47,879 bases of DNA from Mediterranea sp. (in: CFB group bacteria) (GTDB lineage Bacteria; Bacteroidota; Bacteroidia; Bacteroidales; Bacteroidaceae), in assembly GCA_031287715.1 (NCBI GenBank), contig JAITSN010000105.1:1-47879 (forward strand), read 5' to 3'. The position numbers and the translations under genes are program-made. Positions within the stretch are counted from its first letter, which is position 1; every line of letters starts with the position of its first letter. Positions 27,023 through 34,813 of this stretch are shown here, piece by piece. The notes below the pieces were generated by a model that ran no database searches, was not told where the DNA came from, and saw only the letters and a program-made list of their open reading frames with translations.

Positions 27023-29458
27023 ATGAAGACAACAGTAACCCCTAAGATGCTCAAAATAAGGCTTATCCTTGCCCTCACTCTTTTCTCCATACAGGCATCA
27101 GCGGTGCAACAGCACCACCGCCACGACTATATCCGGATCACCGGCAGCGTCACCACCGGTGAAAAAGAAGCAGTAGAATTTGCCACGGTCTACCTGAAGG
27201 GAACCGGCTACGGAGCGGCGACGGCTGCCGACGGCACATACGGTTTCGGGGCGCCCGCCGGAAACTACACCTTAGTTGTGTCGGCAGTGGGTTATCAGAC
27301 GGTCGAGCGATCGATCGGCATCGTTGCCGGACGCGCCAACCGGTTCGATATACCTGTGACGCCTGAGGTGGAGCAGCTTGACGAAGTGGTCGTGTCAGCC
27401 GATGGGATAACGCGGGTGAAGCGATCCGCTTATAACGCGGTAGCTATTGACACAAAGAGCCTGCAGAACACGACGCTCGACCTCTCCGGAGCCTTAGCCA
27501 AGGCGCCGGGAGTTAAGCTGCGCGAGTCGGGTGGGGTAGGGTCGGACATGCGGTATACCTTGGACGGCTTCGGCGGAAAGCACATCAAGGTCTTTATCGA
27601 CGGCGTTCCCCAGGAAGGCGTTGGAACGGCGTTCGGCCTGAACACCATTCCCGTCAACTTCGCCGAACGCATCGAAGTCTACAAAGGCGTGGTACCGGTA
27701 GGCTTCGGCACCGACGCCCTGGGAGGCGTGATCAACGTCGTAACCGGCAAGGCCAAAAAGCAACGGTTCGTAGACGCATCCTTCTCCTATGGATCGTTCG
27801 GCACGCATAAGGTGTACCTGAACGCCGGGCAGACATTCAAGAACGGCCTGACTTACCAGGTCAATGCCTTTCGGAACTACTCCCGCAATGACTACCACAT
27901 AGACGTTGCCGTTGAGGAGTTCCTGGGGCCAGACTATACGGACGGCTCGCGCCTCAACAGCAAGAACATCCGGCGTGTGAAGCGCTTCCACGACAATTAC
28001 CACAACGAAGCCATCGTTGTCAAAGCCGGCATTGTAGACAAGAAATGGGCCGACCGCCTACTCTTCGGAGCGACCTACGCCCACTTTTACAAGGAGATAC
28101 AAACAGGTATTATCCAGAAGGTCGTCTTCGGCGGGAAGCACCGCAAGGGCTACTCTGTCATGCCCTCCATGGAATACAGCAAGCGCGGCCTGTTCACCAA
28201 AGGGCTTGACGTATCGCTAACGGCCAACTATAACCGGAACATCACCCGGCATATCGATACCGCCAGCTATAGATTCAATTGGCGGGCGGAAAAGCAGCGG
28301 ATAACGTCGCCCGGAGAGCAGTCCTATCAGAATACACACTCCAAGAATGCAAACCTGAACGCAACGTTCACCGCCAACTACCGGTTTTCCAATGCGCACG
28401 CTATCGTGCTCAACCATGTGTGGAGCAGTTTCCGTCGGGAAAACTCCGCCACGGCCGGCTCGACGTCGTCAAATACGGCAACGGCCATCCCCAAGGAGAC
28501 GCGGAAGAACATCAGCGGCCTTGCCTACCGTCTGACGCCATCCGAGCGCTGGAACCTCTCCATCTTTGGCAAGTACTACAACCTGTTCAATGCCGGGCCG
28601 TTATCGACGTCCACGTCGGGCAGCGAGGTCTTCCGTGCCGCCGACACGATGGGAGCGTTGGGTTACGGGGCAGCGGGGACGTATTTCATCCTTAAACCCT
28701 TGCAAGCCAAGCTATCCTTTGAAAGGGCGTACCGCCTGCCGACCAACGAAGAAGTCTTCGGCGATGAAGACATGGAGCTGGGCACGATCACGCTCCGCCC
28801 CGAGCTAAGCGATAACTATAACTTCAACCTGAGCTACGGACGGCCCTTCGGCGACCATGCCGTTTTCATCGAAGGCGGACTAATCCTACGCAACACCAAG
28901 GACTACATCCAGCGCCGCATCGGCAGTCAGAGCGGAGGGAAGACCTATGCAACTTATGAGAACCACGGCCGTGTAGCCACCAAGGGCTTTACCCTTTCGG
29001 CAAACTATAACTACCGCAACCGTGTAAGCGCGGGCGGGAGCCTGACGAAGGTCGATGTACGCGACAACGTGCGGACGGTCGAAGGCGGGTCCAACCAGGT
29101 AAGCGTTACCTACGGAGCGCGGATGCCCAACGTCCCCTATCTGTTTGCCAACGCCGACGCTACCCTCTACCTGCATGATCTCCGGAAGAAGGGCAACACA
29201 GCCGTTATCGCCTATGAGATGACATACCTGCACAGCTTTCCACTCTACTCCGAGGTCTTGGGCAACGACGGCGGTTACATGGTACCGGCGCAGCTTGCGC
29301 ACAACATCAGCCTCAGCTATAGCGTGAAGGGCGGGCGTTACAACCTCTCCATCGAGTGCAGGAATATACTCGACGAGCGGCTATACGATAACTTTAGCCT
29401 GCAAAAGGCCGGACGCGCCTTCTACGGAAAGGTGAGGGTCTACTTCGGAAACAATTGA
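27023..29458 (+). CDS. TonB-dependent receptor, XusA-like
   Basis: Outer-membrane active transporter, about 811 residues. A signal peptide (about 1-28) is followed by a carboxypeptidase-regulatory-like domain (about 38-118) with the family ending EQLDEVVVSA. Then come the plug (LSGALAKAPGVKLRESGG to GTDALGGVINVVTG, about 125-245) and a 22-strand barrel. It heads a three-gene unit with a DUF4374 lipoprotein and a PepSY protein, the make-up of the XusABC siderophore-uptake system of Bacteroides thetaiotaomicron. There is no SusD partner, which argues against glycan import. An in-frame codon at 26975 lies within the promoter; 27023 starts just before the signal peptide. The ligand is predicted to be a ferric siderophore. 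Confidence 0.9.
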   Translation: MKTTVTPKMLKIRLILALTLFSIQASAVQQHHRHDYIRITGSVTTGEKEAVEFATVYLKGTGYGAATAADGTYGFGAPAGNYTLVVSAVGYQTVERSIGIVAGRANRFDIPVTPEVEQLDEVVVSADGITRVKRSAYNAVAIDTKSLQNTTLDLSGALAKAPGVKLRESGGVGSDMRYTLDGFGGKHIKVFIDGVPQEGVGTAFGLNTIPVNFAERIEVYKGVVPVGFGTDALGGVINVVTGKAKKQRFVDASFSYGSFGTHKVYLNAGQTFKNGLTYQVNAFRNYSRNDYHIDVAVEEFLGPDYTDGSRLNSKNIRRVKRFHDNYHNEAIVVKAGIVDKKWADRLLFGATYAHFYKEIQTGIIQKVVFGGKHRKGYSVMPSMEYSKRGLFTKGLDVSLTANYNRNITRHIDTASYRFNWRAEKQRITSPGEQSYQNTHSKNANLNATFTANYRFSNAHAIVLNHVWSSFRRENSATAGSTSSNTATAIPKETRKNISGLAYRLTPSERWNLSIFGKYYNLFNAGPLSTSTSGSEVFRAADTMGALGYGAAGTYFILKPLQAKLSFERAYRLPTNEEVFGDEDMELGTITLRPELSDNYNFNLSYGRPFGDHAVFIEGGLILRNTKDYIQRRIGSQSGGKTYATYENHGRVATKGFTLSANYNYRNRVSAGGSLTKVDVRDNVRTVEGGSNQVSVTYGARMPNVPYLFANADATLYLHDLRKKGNTAVIAYEMTYLHSFPLYSEVLGNDGGYMVPAQLAHNISLSYSVKGGRYNLSIECRNILDERLYDNFSLQKAGRAFYGKVRVYFGNN

Positions 29459-29512
29459 CAATTGACAATTATCAACCATACATTAATATCAATTATATAT
29501 AAGGAATAAAGA

Positions 29513-30883
29513 ATGAAAAAGAATTATGTCCGGGCCTTTTCTACGGCTATGTTAATAGTAGGAACAATCGCTTCATGCGACAGTAAGAACGATAAGAACG
29601 ATGAGCCGGGCAACACGTCCGCTTATGTGATTGCAGCGGTGGTCGATAACGCCAATACGCTACTGACGGTTTCAACGCTCGACCAGGGCGTGGTTCCGGT
29701 GGGAGGGGGGACGAACAGTCCGGTCGGCACCTATTGGGTGTTCTGCAAAGACAGTTACCTCTATCGCCTGAATTATAATCAAGGCGCAGCAGGGGTTAGT
29801 GCGTCGTATAAGTTAGACGCCGGCGGCAAGGTCATTGCGCGGGATAATGAGTACAACATCAAGCGCTTCACGACGTACGGCACCTACGGCGATTACCTGA
29901 TCACCGTGTCAACGGGGGACCGGTCGGCCGATCACGCTAACGCCGATGGCGACCTGCCTCAAGGGTTGCAGTTGGCCTACATCCATACCGGCAACGAGTA
30001 CTACACCGGAGCCGAGATCGATGCAGAGAATTATTTAGGCAACGGCGAGTATGTAACGCTTGGCGGGGTGCTCGAGGCCGGCGGCAAGATCTACTCCGCC
30101 GTCATACCGATGGGCATGAGTGTCTATGGCGTAAAGGCACATCCGGACAAGGTCGTCTATCCTGACTTGGTCAAGACTTCCGCCGGCGGCAGCGGCAGCG
30201 GCATGTACGTGGCGGGTGAGCTGCAAGGGACACAGCACCCCAACGAAGTCTGGATAGCTGTTTACGATAACGAGAGCTTCCTGAACCCGAAGCTCATCCG
30301 CACCGATCGAATCAGCTACGCCTGCGGGCGCTACCGGTCGCAATACTACCAGACCGTCTGGGCCGCCGGCAATGGCGACGTATACGTGTTCTCGCCAAGC
30401 TATGCCAAGACCACCACGGACGCCCATCAGCAGACAACGTTGCCTGCCGGTGTGGTGCGCATAAAGGCCGGTGCATCGACCTTCGACAGCGACTATTACT
30501 TTAATATTGAGGCGGCGGCCGGCGGAAAATCATTCCTGCGCTGCTGGCACCTCTATGACGATTACTTCCTGCTGCGGATGAACGATACGCCGCTTACGCC
30601 TGGGGTGTCGAGCATGACCATCGTGTCCAGCGGCCTGGCCATTTATAAGGCGGAAGACAAGCGGCTTAGCTACGTGACCGGCCTGCCCGCTGCTGACGTA
30701 TTCAGCGCGTACGGTAACGATCCGTACTGTGAGAATGGGAAGGCTTACATCGCCGTCACCACTACTTCGGACAGCCACCCTTCTATATATAATATAGATG
30801 TCCCCACCGCCACCGCCACCAAAGGCGCCACGGTACAGGCCACCTCTATCACCGGAATCGGCAAGCTGACCTACAAGGAGTGA
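29513..30883 (+). CDS. DUF4374 surface lipoprotein, XusB-like
   Basis: A 456-residue lipoprotein. The lipobox IASC has its lipidated Cys22, and the acidic SKNDKNDE after it resembles the Bacteroidetes export signal that sends lipoproteins to the cell surface. The rest is beta-rich, as expected of the propeller fold of DUF4374 proteins. In B. thetaiotaomicron XusB of this family captures ferric enterobactin and hands it to the TonB receptor. A glycine/serine run ([14 protein letters not shown]) lies mid-protein. It is 54 bases after the receptor and 4 bases before the PepSY gene. Confidence 0.87.
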   Translation: MKKNYVRAFSTAMLIVGTIASCDSKNDKNDEPGNTSAYVIAAVVDNANTLLTVSTLDQGVVPVGGGTNSPVGTYWVFCKDSYLYRLNYNQGAAGVSASYKLDAGGKVIARDNEYNIKRFTTYGTYGDYLITVSTGDRSADHANADGDLPQGLQLAYIHTGNEYYTGAEIDAENYLGNGEYVTLGGVLEAGGKIYSAVIPMGMSVYGVKAHPDKVVYPDLVKTSAGGSGSGMYVAGELQGTQHPNEVWIAVYDNESFLNPKLIRTDRISYACGRYRSQYYQTVWAAGNGDVYVFSPSYAKTTTDAHQQTTLPAGVVRIKAGASTFDSDYYFNIEAAAGGKSFLRCWHLYDDYFLLRMNDTPLTPGVSSMTIVSSGLAIYKAEDKRLSYVTGLPAADVFSAYGNDPYCENGKAYIAVTTTSDSHPSIYNIDVPTATATKGATVQATSITGIGKLTYKE

Positions 30884-30887
30884 CGCG

Positions 30888-32081
30888 ATGAAAAGACTGT
30901 TTAAGAAACTCCACCTCTGGCTCTCCCTCCCCTTCGGCATCGCCATCAGCATCATCTGCTTTTCAGGCGCTGCGCTGGTATTCGAGACGGAGATCATGGA
31001 GGTCTGCTACCGCAATAGATACTTTGTCGATGAAGTGAAGGAAGGGAAGGCTCTTCCGGTGGACGGGCTGCTGGCGGCCGTGGCGGAAACGCTGCCCGAC
31101 AGCATAACGATCACCGGCGTCACCTTCCCGTCCAACCCACGCAGGGCATACCGGGTCGAGCTGTCAAGGCCCCACCGCGCCGCCATCTACGTAGACCAAT
31201 ACACCGGACAGATCAAAGGGCGGCATCAACGCATCGCCTTCTTTGCCCTTATGCTGCGGGCACACCGGTGGCTATTCGACACCGTCCGGCCGGGCGGTGG
31301 CATCTCCTGGGGGAAGCTGGCAGTGGGTATTAGTACGCTGCTGTTCGTGGTCATCCTGATCACCGGTGCCGTTATTTGGGTGCCCAAGACGATAAAAGGA
31401 CTGAAGAACCGCTTATTGGTCACCGTGAATAAAGGGCGGCATCGCTTCCTGTACGATCTGCACGTATCCACCGGCATGTATGCCTTTATCTTCCTGTTGC
31501 TGATGGCCTTGACAGGGCTGACCTGGTCATTCCCCTGGTATCGCACCGGGTTCTACCGATTGTTTGGGGTGGATGTTGCCCAGACCGGTACCCGTGAGCG
31601 CGGCGGGCGTGGTGGTCAATCACAGCAAGAAGGAATTAGTCAGCGGGGTAACCGTGGTGGTCGTTCCTCGCAAGAAATGGGGAGCGAGCGCAGCGAGCGC
31701 GGTAAAAAAGACGACAAAAGAATGGTATTCGCACAATGGCAAGCGGTATACGATCATCTAAACCGCCAAAACCCGGGCAACCGGAACATCGGTGTCTCGA
31801 AAGGCGCTGCCACTGTTTCCTTCAATCGGTTTGGCAACCGGATGAGTGCCGACCGCTACACCTTTGACGAAGCCACGGGAGAGATCACCTCAACCACCCT
31901 CTACCGCGACCAGCCCAATTCAGGCAAGATTCGCGGATGGGTCTATTCACTCCATGTAGGGAGTTGGGGTGGCCTGTTCACCCGCATCCTCGCCTTCCTT
32001 GCCGCCATCATCGGAGGCCTGCTGCCGCTGACCGGCTATTACCTCTGGCTCAGGAAAATCGTCAAGAAACGAAAGGCGTAA
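30888..32081 (+). CDS. PepSY-associated TM protein, XusC-like
   Basis: A 397-residue inner-membrane protein with four membrane segments (about 13-33, 145-168, 195-215 and 362-385) and PepSY-type periplasmic parts, consistent with iron-reductase-like members of the family. HLWLSLPFGI and HVSTGMYAFIF carry conserved histidines in or near helices. A hydrophilic Gly/Arg/Ser/Gln/Glu-rich insert occupies about residues 231-270 in the second periplasmic part. An AAGGAG run precedes the start, unusual in this genome. In XusABC the third protein probably releases iron from the siderophore by reduction; that step is inferred. Confidence 0.85.
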   Translation: MKRLFKKLHLWLSLPFGIAISIICFSGAALVFETEIMEVCYRNRYFVDEVKEGKALPVDGLLAAVAETLPDSITITGVTFPSNPRRAYRVELSRPHRAAIYVDQYTGQIKGRHQRIAFFALMLRAHRWLFDTVRPGGGISWGKLAVGISTLLFVVILITGAVIWVPKTIKGLKNRLLVTVNKGRHRFLYDLHVSTGMYAFIFLLLMALTGLTWSFPWYRTGFYRLFGVDVAQTGTRERGGRGGQSQQEGISQRGNRGGRSSQEMGSERSERGKKDDKRMVFAQWQAVYDHLNRQNPGNRNIGVSKGAATVSFNRFGNRMSADRYTFDEATGEITSTTLYRDQPNSGKIRGWVYSLHVGSWGGLFTRILAFLAAIIGGLLPLTGYYLWLRKIVKKRKA

Positions 32082-32136
32082 ACGCCATAGTCATTTACCA
32101 TTTACCATTTACTATTTACCATTTGTTACCTTAGTT

Positions 32137-32171
32137 ATATCCCATTTCCTGTTAAACAGGGAGTGGGATAT
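32137..32171 (+). terminator. Hairpin after the XusABC-like operon
   Basis: ATATCCCATTTCCTG pairs with CAGGGAGTGGGATAT around a TTAAA loop, 15 bp including G-T pairs. It is followed by TTGTTAT, a weak T tract. It comes 55 bases after the PepSY stop and after a short ATTTACC tandem repeat (32093-32124). Confidence 0.6.
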
Positions 32172-32257
32172 TTGTTATCGGGGTGGCGATAAACTTGTTC
32201 TTTAAGTGGCAAAGATATTGTAAAACATAGGACCGGATATTTTTTTTACCGGTTCTC

Positions 32258-32287
32258 TTGTTGATACAAAACTTATTCATACATTTG
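32258..32287 (+). promoter_or_regulatory. Promoter of the HU-like/DUF4469 gene
   Basis: TTG at 32258-32260 and TACATTTG at 32280-32287, 19 bases apart. Upstream, ACCGG...CCGGT (32232-32253) flanks an AT-rich T tract and might be an operator. Confidence 0.7.
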
Positions 32288-32354
32288 TCGAGAAGTTCTG
32301 GTGCGAGGGCTTCTCTTTCTTTATTCTATAGTATAAACCATTAAAAGCAAAACA

Positions 32355-33176
32355 ATGAAAAAAGTGCTGAAAGGCTGGTTGATAAACAACCCGCTTACTA
32401 CCGACAACAAAGATGACAAGATCCTGATGCTAGAGTCGGGAGGGAATCTTACTTTAGATGATGTGGTTGAACAAATGATAAAAGAGTTCACTGGGATACA
32501 CGAGGAAAGCATTAGGCACTCCGTAACGCTTTACCATCGCGTTATAGCGGATCTGGTACTGAGAGGATACTCTGTAAACACGGGGCTGTTCAGAGCTGTA
32601 CCTCAATTCCGCGGAACGATAGAAAAGGGAGCGTGGAATCCGGAGAAGAATAGCATCTACATCTCTTTCACACAGGACAAGGATTTGCGTGACGCCATCA
32701 CGGAAACTTCCGTGCACATCCTCGGCGAAAGAGGTGATGCGATGTACATTGCAGACGGAGAAGATACGGCAACCCACGCTACGGACGGCACCGCCACAGC
32801 AGGGTATCCTTATAACCTTCACGGACGATTACTTAAAGTAGAAGGCAGTCACGAATCAGTCGGTATTACGCTGACCAATATCTCCACCCGCCAGGCTATT
32901 AAGGTAGACAGCAAATCTATCGTGCTTAACAAACCATCTAATGTCATGGTTCTGCTCCCAAGCGATCTGGCAGACGGCACCTACGAAATGACCATTACCA
33001 CGCAATACAGTCAGTCGAAGAAGCACCTGAAGACACCGCGGAGCACCGTCAAGACTATCTTCGTTGGCCAGGCAAGTAAGCCAGGTGGCGGAGGAGGAGA
33101 TACCCCAGGTGGTGGTGGAGGAGATACCCCAGGTGGCGGTGGCGGAGGAGGAGACTTTACCGATCCGGATGCCTAA
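32355..33176 (+). CDS. HU-like DNA-binding domain protein with DUF4469 and Gly-rich tail
   Basis: A 273-residue protein. Residues 1-125 resemble the HU-like DNA-binding domain found in Bacteroidales (LTLDDVVEQMIKEFTGI, then a beta-arm region). Residues 130-240 resemble DUF4469, an immunoglobulin-like fold (SVGITLTNISTRQAIKVDS). The C-terminal tail repeats PGGGGGDT from a 24-bp DNA unit. Chromatin or DNA binding is known or assumed for the first domain; the role of the second is not known. No signal peptide is present. The stop is 17 bases before the hairpin array. Confidence 0.85.
   Translation: MKKVLKGWLINNPLTTDNKDDKILMLESGGNLTLDDVVEQMIKEFTGIHEESIRHSVTLYHRVIADLVLRGYSVNTGLFRAVPQFRGTIEKGAWNPEKNSIYISFTQDKDLRDAITETSVHILGERGDAMYIADGEDTATHATDGTATAGYPYNLHGRLLKVEGSHESVGITLTNISTRQAIKVDSKSIVLNKPSNVMVLLPSDLADGTYEMTITTQYSQSKKHLKTPRSTVKTIFVGQASKPGGGGGDTPGGGGGDTPGGGGGGGDFTDPDA
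33081..33155 (+). repeat. 24-bp tandem repeat encoding the glycine tail
   Basis: Units at 33081-33104, 33105-33128 and 33129-33155 (CCAGGTGGCGGAGGAGGAGA and variants). Each encodes PGGGGGDT; the last is longer by three bases. Confidence 0.9.
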
Positions 33177-33192
33177 AATAGAAGATCACTTT

Positions 33193-33374
33193 TGCCGAAG
33201 CACATTCGGTAGGCCTACCGAAGCACCTTAGGTAAGCTTGCCGAAACACTTTCGGTAGCACTACCGAAGCATCTTCGATAAGCCTGCCGAAACACTTTCG
33301 GTAGTACTACCGAAGCACCTTCGATACCGGTGTCGAAGCACCTTCGGTACCCTACCGAAGCACCTTAGGCAAAA
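33193..33374. repeat. Array of eight short hairpin units
   Basis: Units begin at 33193, 33215, 33239, 33261, 33284, 33307, 33329 and 33352, each 22-24 bases. The approximate consensus is CTACCGAAGCACCTTCGGTA. Each unit is self-complementary: CCGAAG and CTTCGG pair across a CAC or similar 3-base loop. The units fall in two alternating sub-types, one starting TGCCGAAACACTTTCGGTAG and one starting CTACCGAAGCACCTT. Unit length is not a fixed multiple of three, so the array is not translated in one frame. Confidence 0.93.
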
Positions 33375-33437
33375 CATACAAGAATATTTATTAAGTAGTA
33401 TCTTAATAATTAGTAGGTTAATATTTAGAATCTCTCG

Positions 33438-33471
33438 AAGGCTCTGTCCATGTATGGACGGAGCCTTTTTT
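33438..33471 (+). terminator. Intrinsic terminator downstream of the hairpin array
   Basis: AGGCTCTGTCCAT pairs with ATGGACGGAGCCT (one G-T pair) across a tiny loop, followed by six T residues. Any transcript of the HU-like gene reaching this point would include the whole hairpin array in its 3' untranslated region. Confidence 0.88.
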
Positions 33472-33579
33472 GTTTATCTACCTGCACTACTGTCGATGAA
33501 ATGGGACTTTTTTGTAGTCGCCTTATGGACAGCGGTGGAAAGCTGACCGCATAATAGTGTGTGATTCAAAAAGATCACC

Positions 33580-33587
33580 TATCTTTG
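33580..33587 (+). promoter_or_regulatory. -7 box directly before ruvA
   Basis: TATCTTTG fits TAnnTTTG. Only 4 bases separate it from the ruvA ATG, so transcription would begin at or next to the start codon. No -33 TTG was seen at the expected distance. Confidence 0.5.
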
Positions 33588-33591
33588 GACT

Positions 33592-34182
33592 ATGATTGAA
33601 TATGTGAAAGGCGAGCTTGCCGAACTAAGTCCGGCTGTCGCAGTTATAGATTGCAATGGCGTCGGGTATGCGGTGAATATCTCACTGCACACCTACTCGG
33701 CCATACAGGGGAAAACCGGTTGTAAGCTATACATCCACGAGGCGATCCGTGAGGATGCCCACGTGCTTTACGGCTTCGCCGACAAGCAGGAGCGCGAGCT
33801 TTTCCTCTTGCTGATCGGCGTATCGGGTATCGGTGGCAATACGGCGCGTACCATGCTTTCGGCGCTAAGTCCGACAGAGCTTTGCCAGGTGATCGGCACC
33901 GGTAACGTAACGCTGCTTAAAACGGTGAAGGGTATCGGTCAGAAGACGGCCGAGCGTGTCATTGTAGAGCTGAAAGATAAGGTGCTTACGGTTATGGCGG
34001 CAGCAGACAGTACCGCTTCCACGCCGGGCGGTAACAATGTGGTGATGGAAGAAGCCGTTTCCGCACTGACCATGCTGGGCTTCGCTGCAGCACCTTCGCA
34101 GAAAGTGGTGGCGGCTATCCTGAAAGAAGACCCGCAGGCAGCGGTGGAAAGCGTGATCAAGCAGGCGTTCAAACGGCTGTAG
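33592..34182 (+). CDS. ruvA: Holliday junction branch migration protein RuvA
   Basis: Tetrameric protein that clamps Holliday junctions and loads RuvB, 196 residues, full length. The N-terminal OB domain ([12 protein letters not shown] to about 65) is followed by two helix-hairpin-helix motifs ([13 protein letters not shown] and [17 protein letters not shown]) and a C-terminal domain III that contacts RuvB ([11 protein letters not shown]). No ruvB or ruvC is in the window. The start is fixed by the family N terminus. Confidence 0.95.
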   Translation: MIEYVKGELAELSPAVAVIDCNGVGYAVNISLHTYSAIQGKTGCKLYIHEAIREDAHVLYGFADKQERELFLLLIGVSGIGGNTARTMLSALSPTELCQVIGTGNVTLLKTVKGIGQKTAERVIVELKDKVLTVMAAADSTASTPGGNNVVMEEAVSALTMLGFAAAPSQKVVAAILKEDPQAAVESVIKQAFKRL

Positions 34183-34204
34183 CGATCTTAGGTGCAGCGG
34201 TAGC

Positions 34205-34813
34205 TTATAGTTGTATGATTTCCTTTATCAATATCTTTCTTGCGTAGAAGGCACGGGTGGTGGAACCGTGGCCGGAGCCTTTTGTCCGCGCTTGTATCCA
34301 TTTTCCGTCTTTACCTGTCAGTGCACCAAATCCCTGTGTGGCGCACTTATCGCGGATAAGCTCGTAGTCGGCTTCAATCTCTCTTATCAATGTATCATCT
34401 TCAAGGAAGTCGAACGACTGTATCTTTAGGAGTTCCGATTTCCCGTTATGCTTTCCGTTCCATGATACGGCACAGAAGACAAGGGATTTCAGCTTTTCCC
34501 AGCAATGGCTCTTGAAAAAGGAAGTTTCTACCAGCTGTCCGGGGTTTATCATTGTGATTGCAAACGTTTCTTTGGGTGCCCATTCACCTTTTCGTTGATA
34601 AAAGGCAGCCGATTTCAGTTCAAAGCCTAAACCGTTGGGGGCTTGCTTATTGTTGTTCGACAAGCCTGCCAAGATCTCAAGTGTTTGGCCTTTCCAGCCT
34701 TTGTTTTGTTTCCCTCCGGTAAACATTGTTATGTCAAGCTGATGCGCCAGCTCTGCCAGGTTTTGTCCAACATATTTTTCGAGGTTCCGGACGGCATTTA
34801 CTCGTGTTATCAT
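34205..34813 (-). CDS. MutH/Sau3AI-like type II restriction endonuclease
   Basis: A 202-residue predicted DNA nuclease. NKGWKGQTLEILAG followed by LGFELKSAAF closely follows the pattern of MutH (KGWVGMLLEIWLG then LGVELKTIPV); the E-L-K triad belongs to the metal site. Enzymes of this fold include MutH, Sau3AI, MvaI and BcnI. The start may be ATG at 34813, sharing its A with the methyltransferase stop (TGATG), or GTG at 34816. The methyltransferase neighbour makes a restriction role far more likely than mismatch repair, and no MutL or MutS is seen here. The target sequence is unknown. Confidence 0.78.
   Translation of the reverse strand: MITRVNAVRNLEKYVGQNLAELAHQLDITMFTGGKQNKGWKGQTLEILAGLSNNNKQAPNGLGFELKSAAFYQRKGEWAPKETFAITMINPGQLVETSFFKSHCWEKLKSLVFCAVSWNGKHNGKSELLKIQSFDFLEDDTLIREIEADYELIRDKCATQGFGALTGKDGKWIQARTKGSGHGSTTRAFYARKILIKEIIQL

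Larger units (their letters stand above)
33177..33591. other. 415-base non-coding region between the HU-like gene and ruvA
   Basis: It holds the eight-unit hairpin array (33193-33374), an AT-rich gap, an intrinsic terminator (33438-33471) and the ruvA promoter box (33580-33587). No reading frame with protein-like content spans it. Confidence 0.85.

Noticed and set aside
27023..29458. SusC-type glycan transporter
   Set aside because: No SusD-like gene follows, and the DUF4374 and PepSY partners fit siderophore uptake.
33193..33374. CRISPR array
   Set aside because: Repeats are contiguous with no unique spacers, vary in length and sequence, and no cas genes are present.
33193..33374. Translated repeat extending the HU-like protein
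   Set aside because: A stop codon precedes the array and unit lengths of 22, 23 and 24 bases break any common frame.
34205..34813. Mismatch-repair MutH
   Set aside because: The gene overlaps a DNA methyltransferase gene and has no mutS or mutL neighbour; a restriction role fits better.
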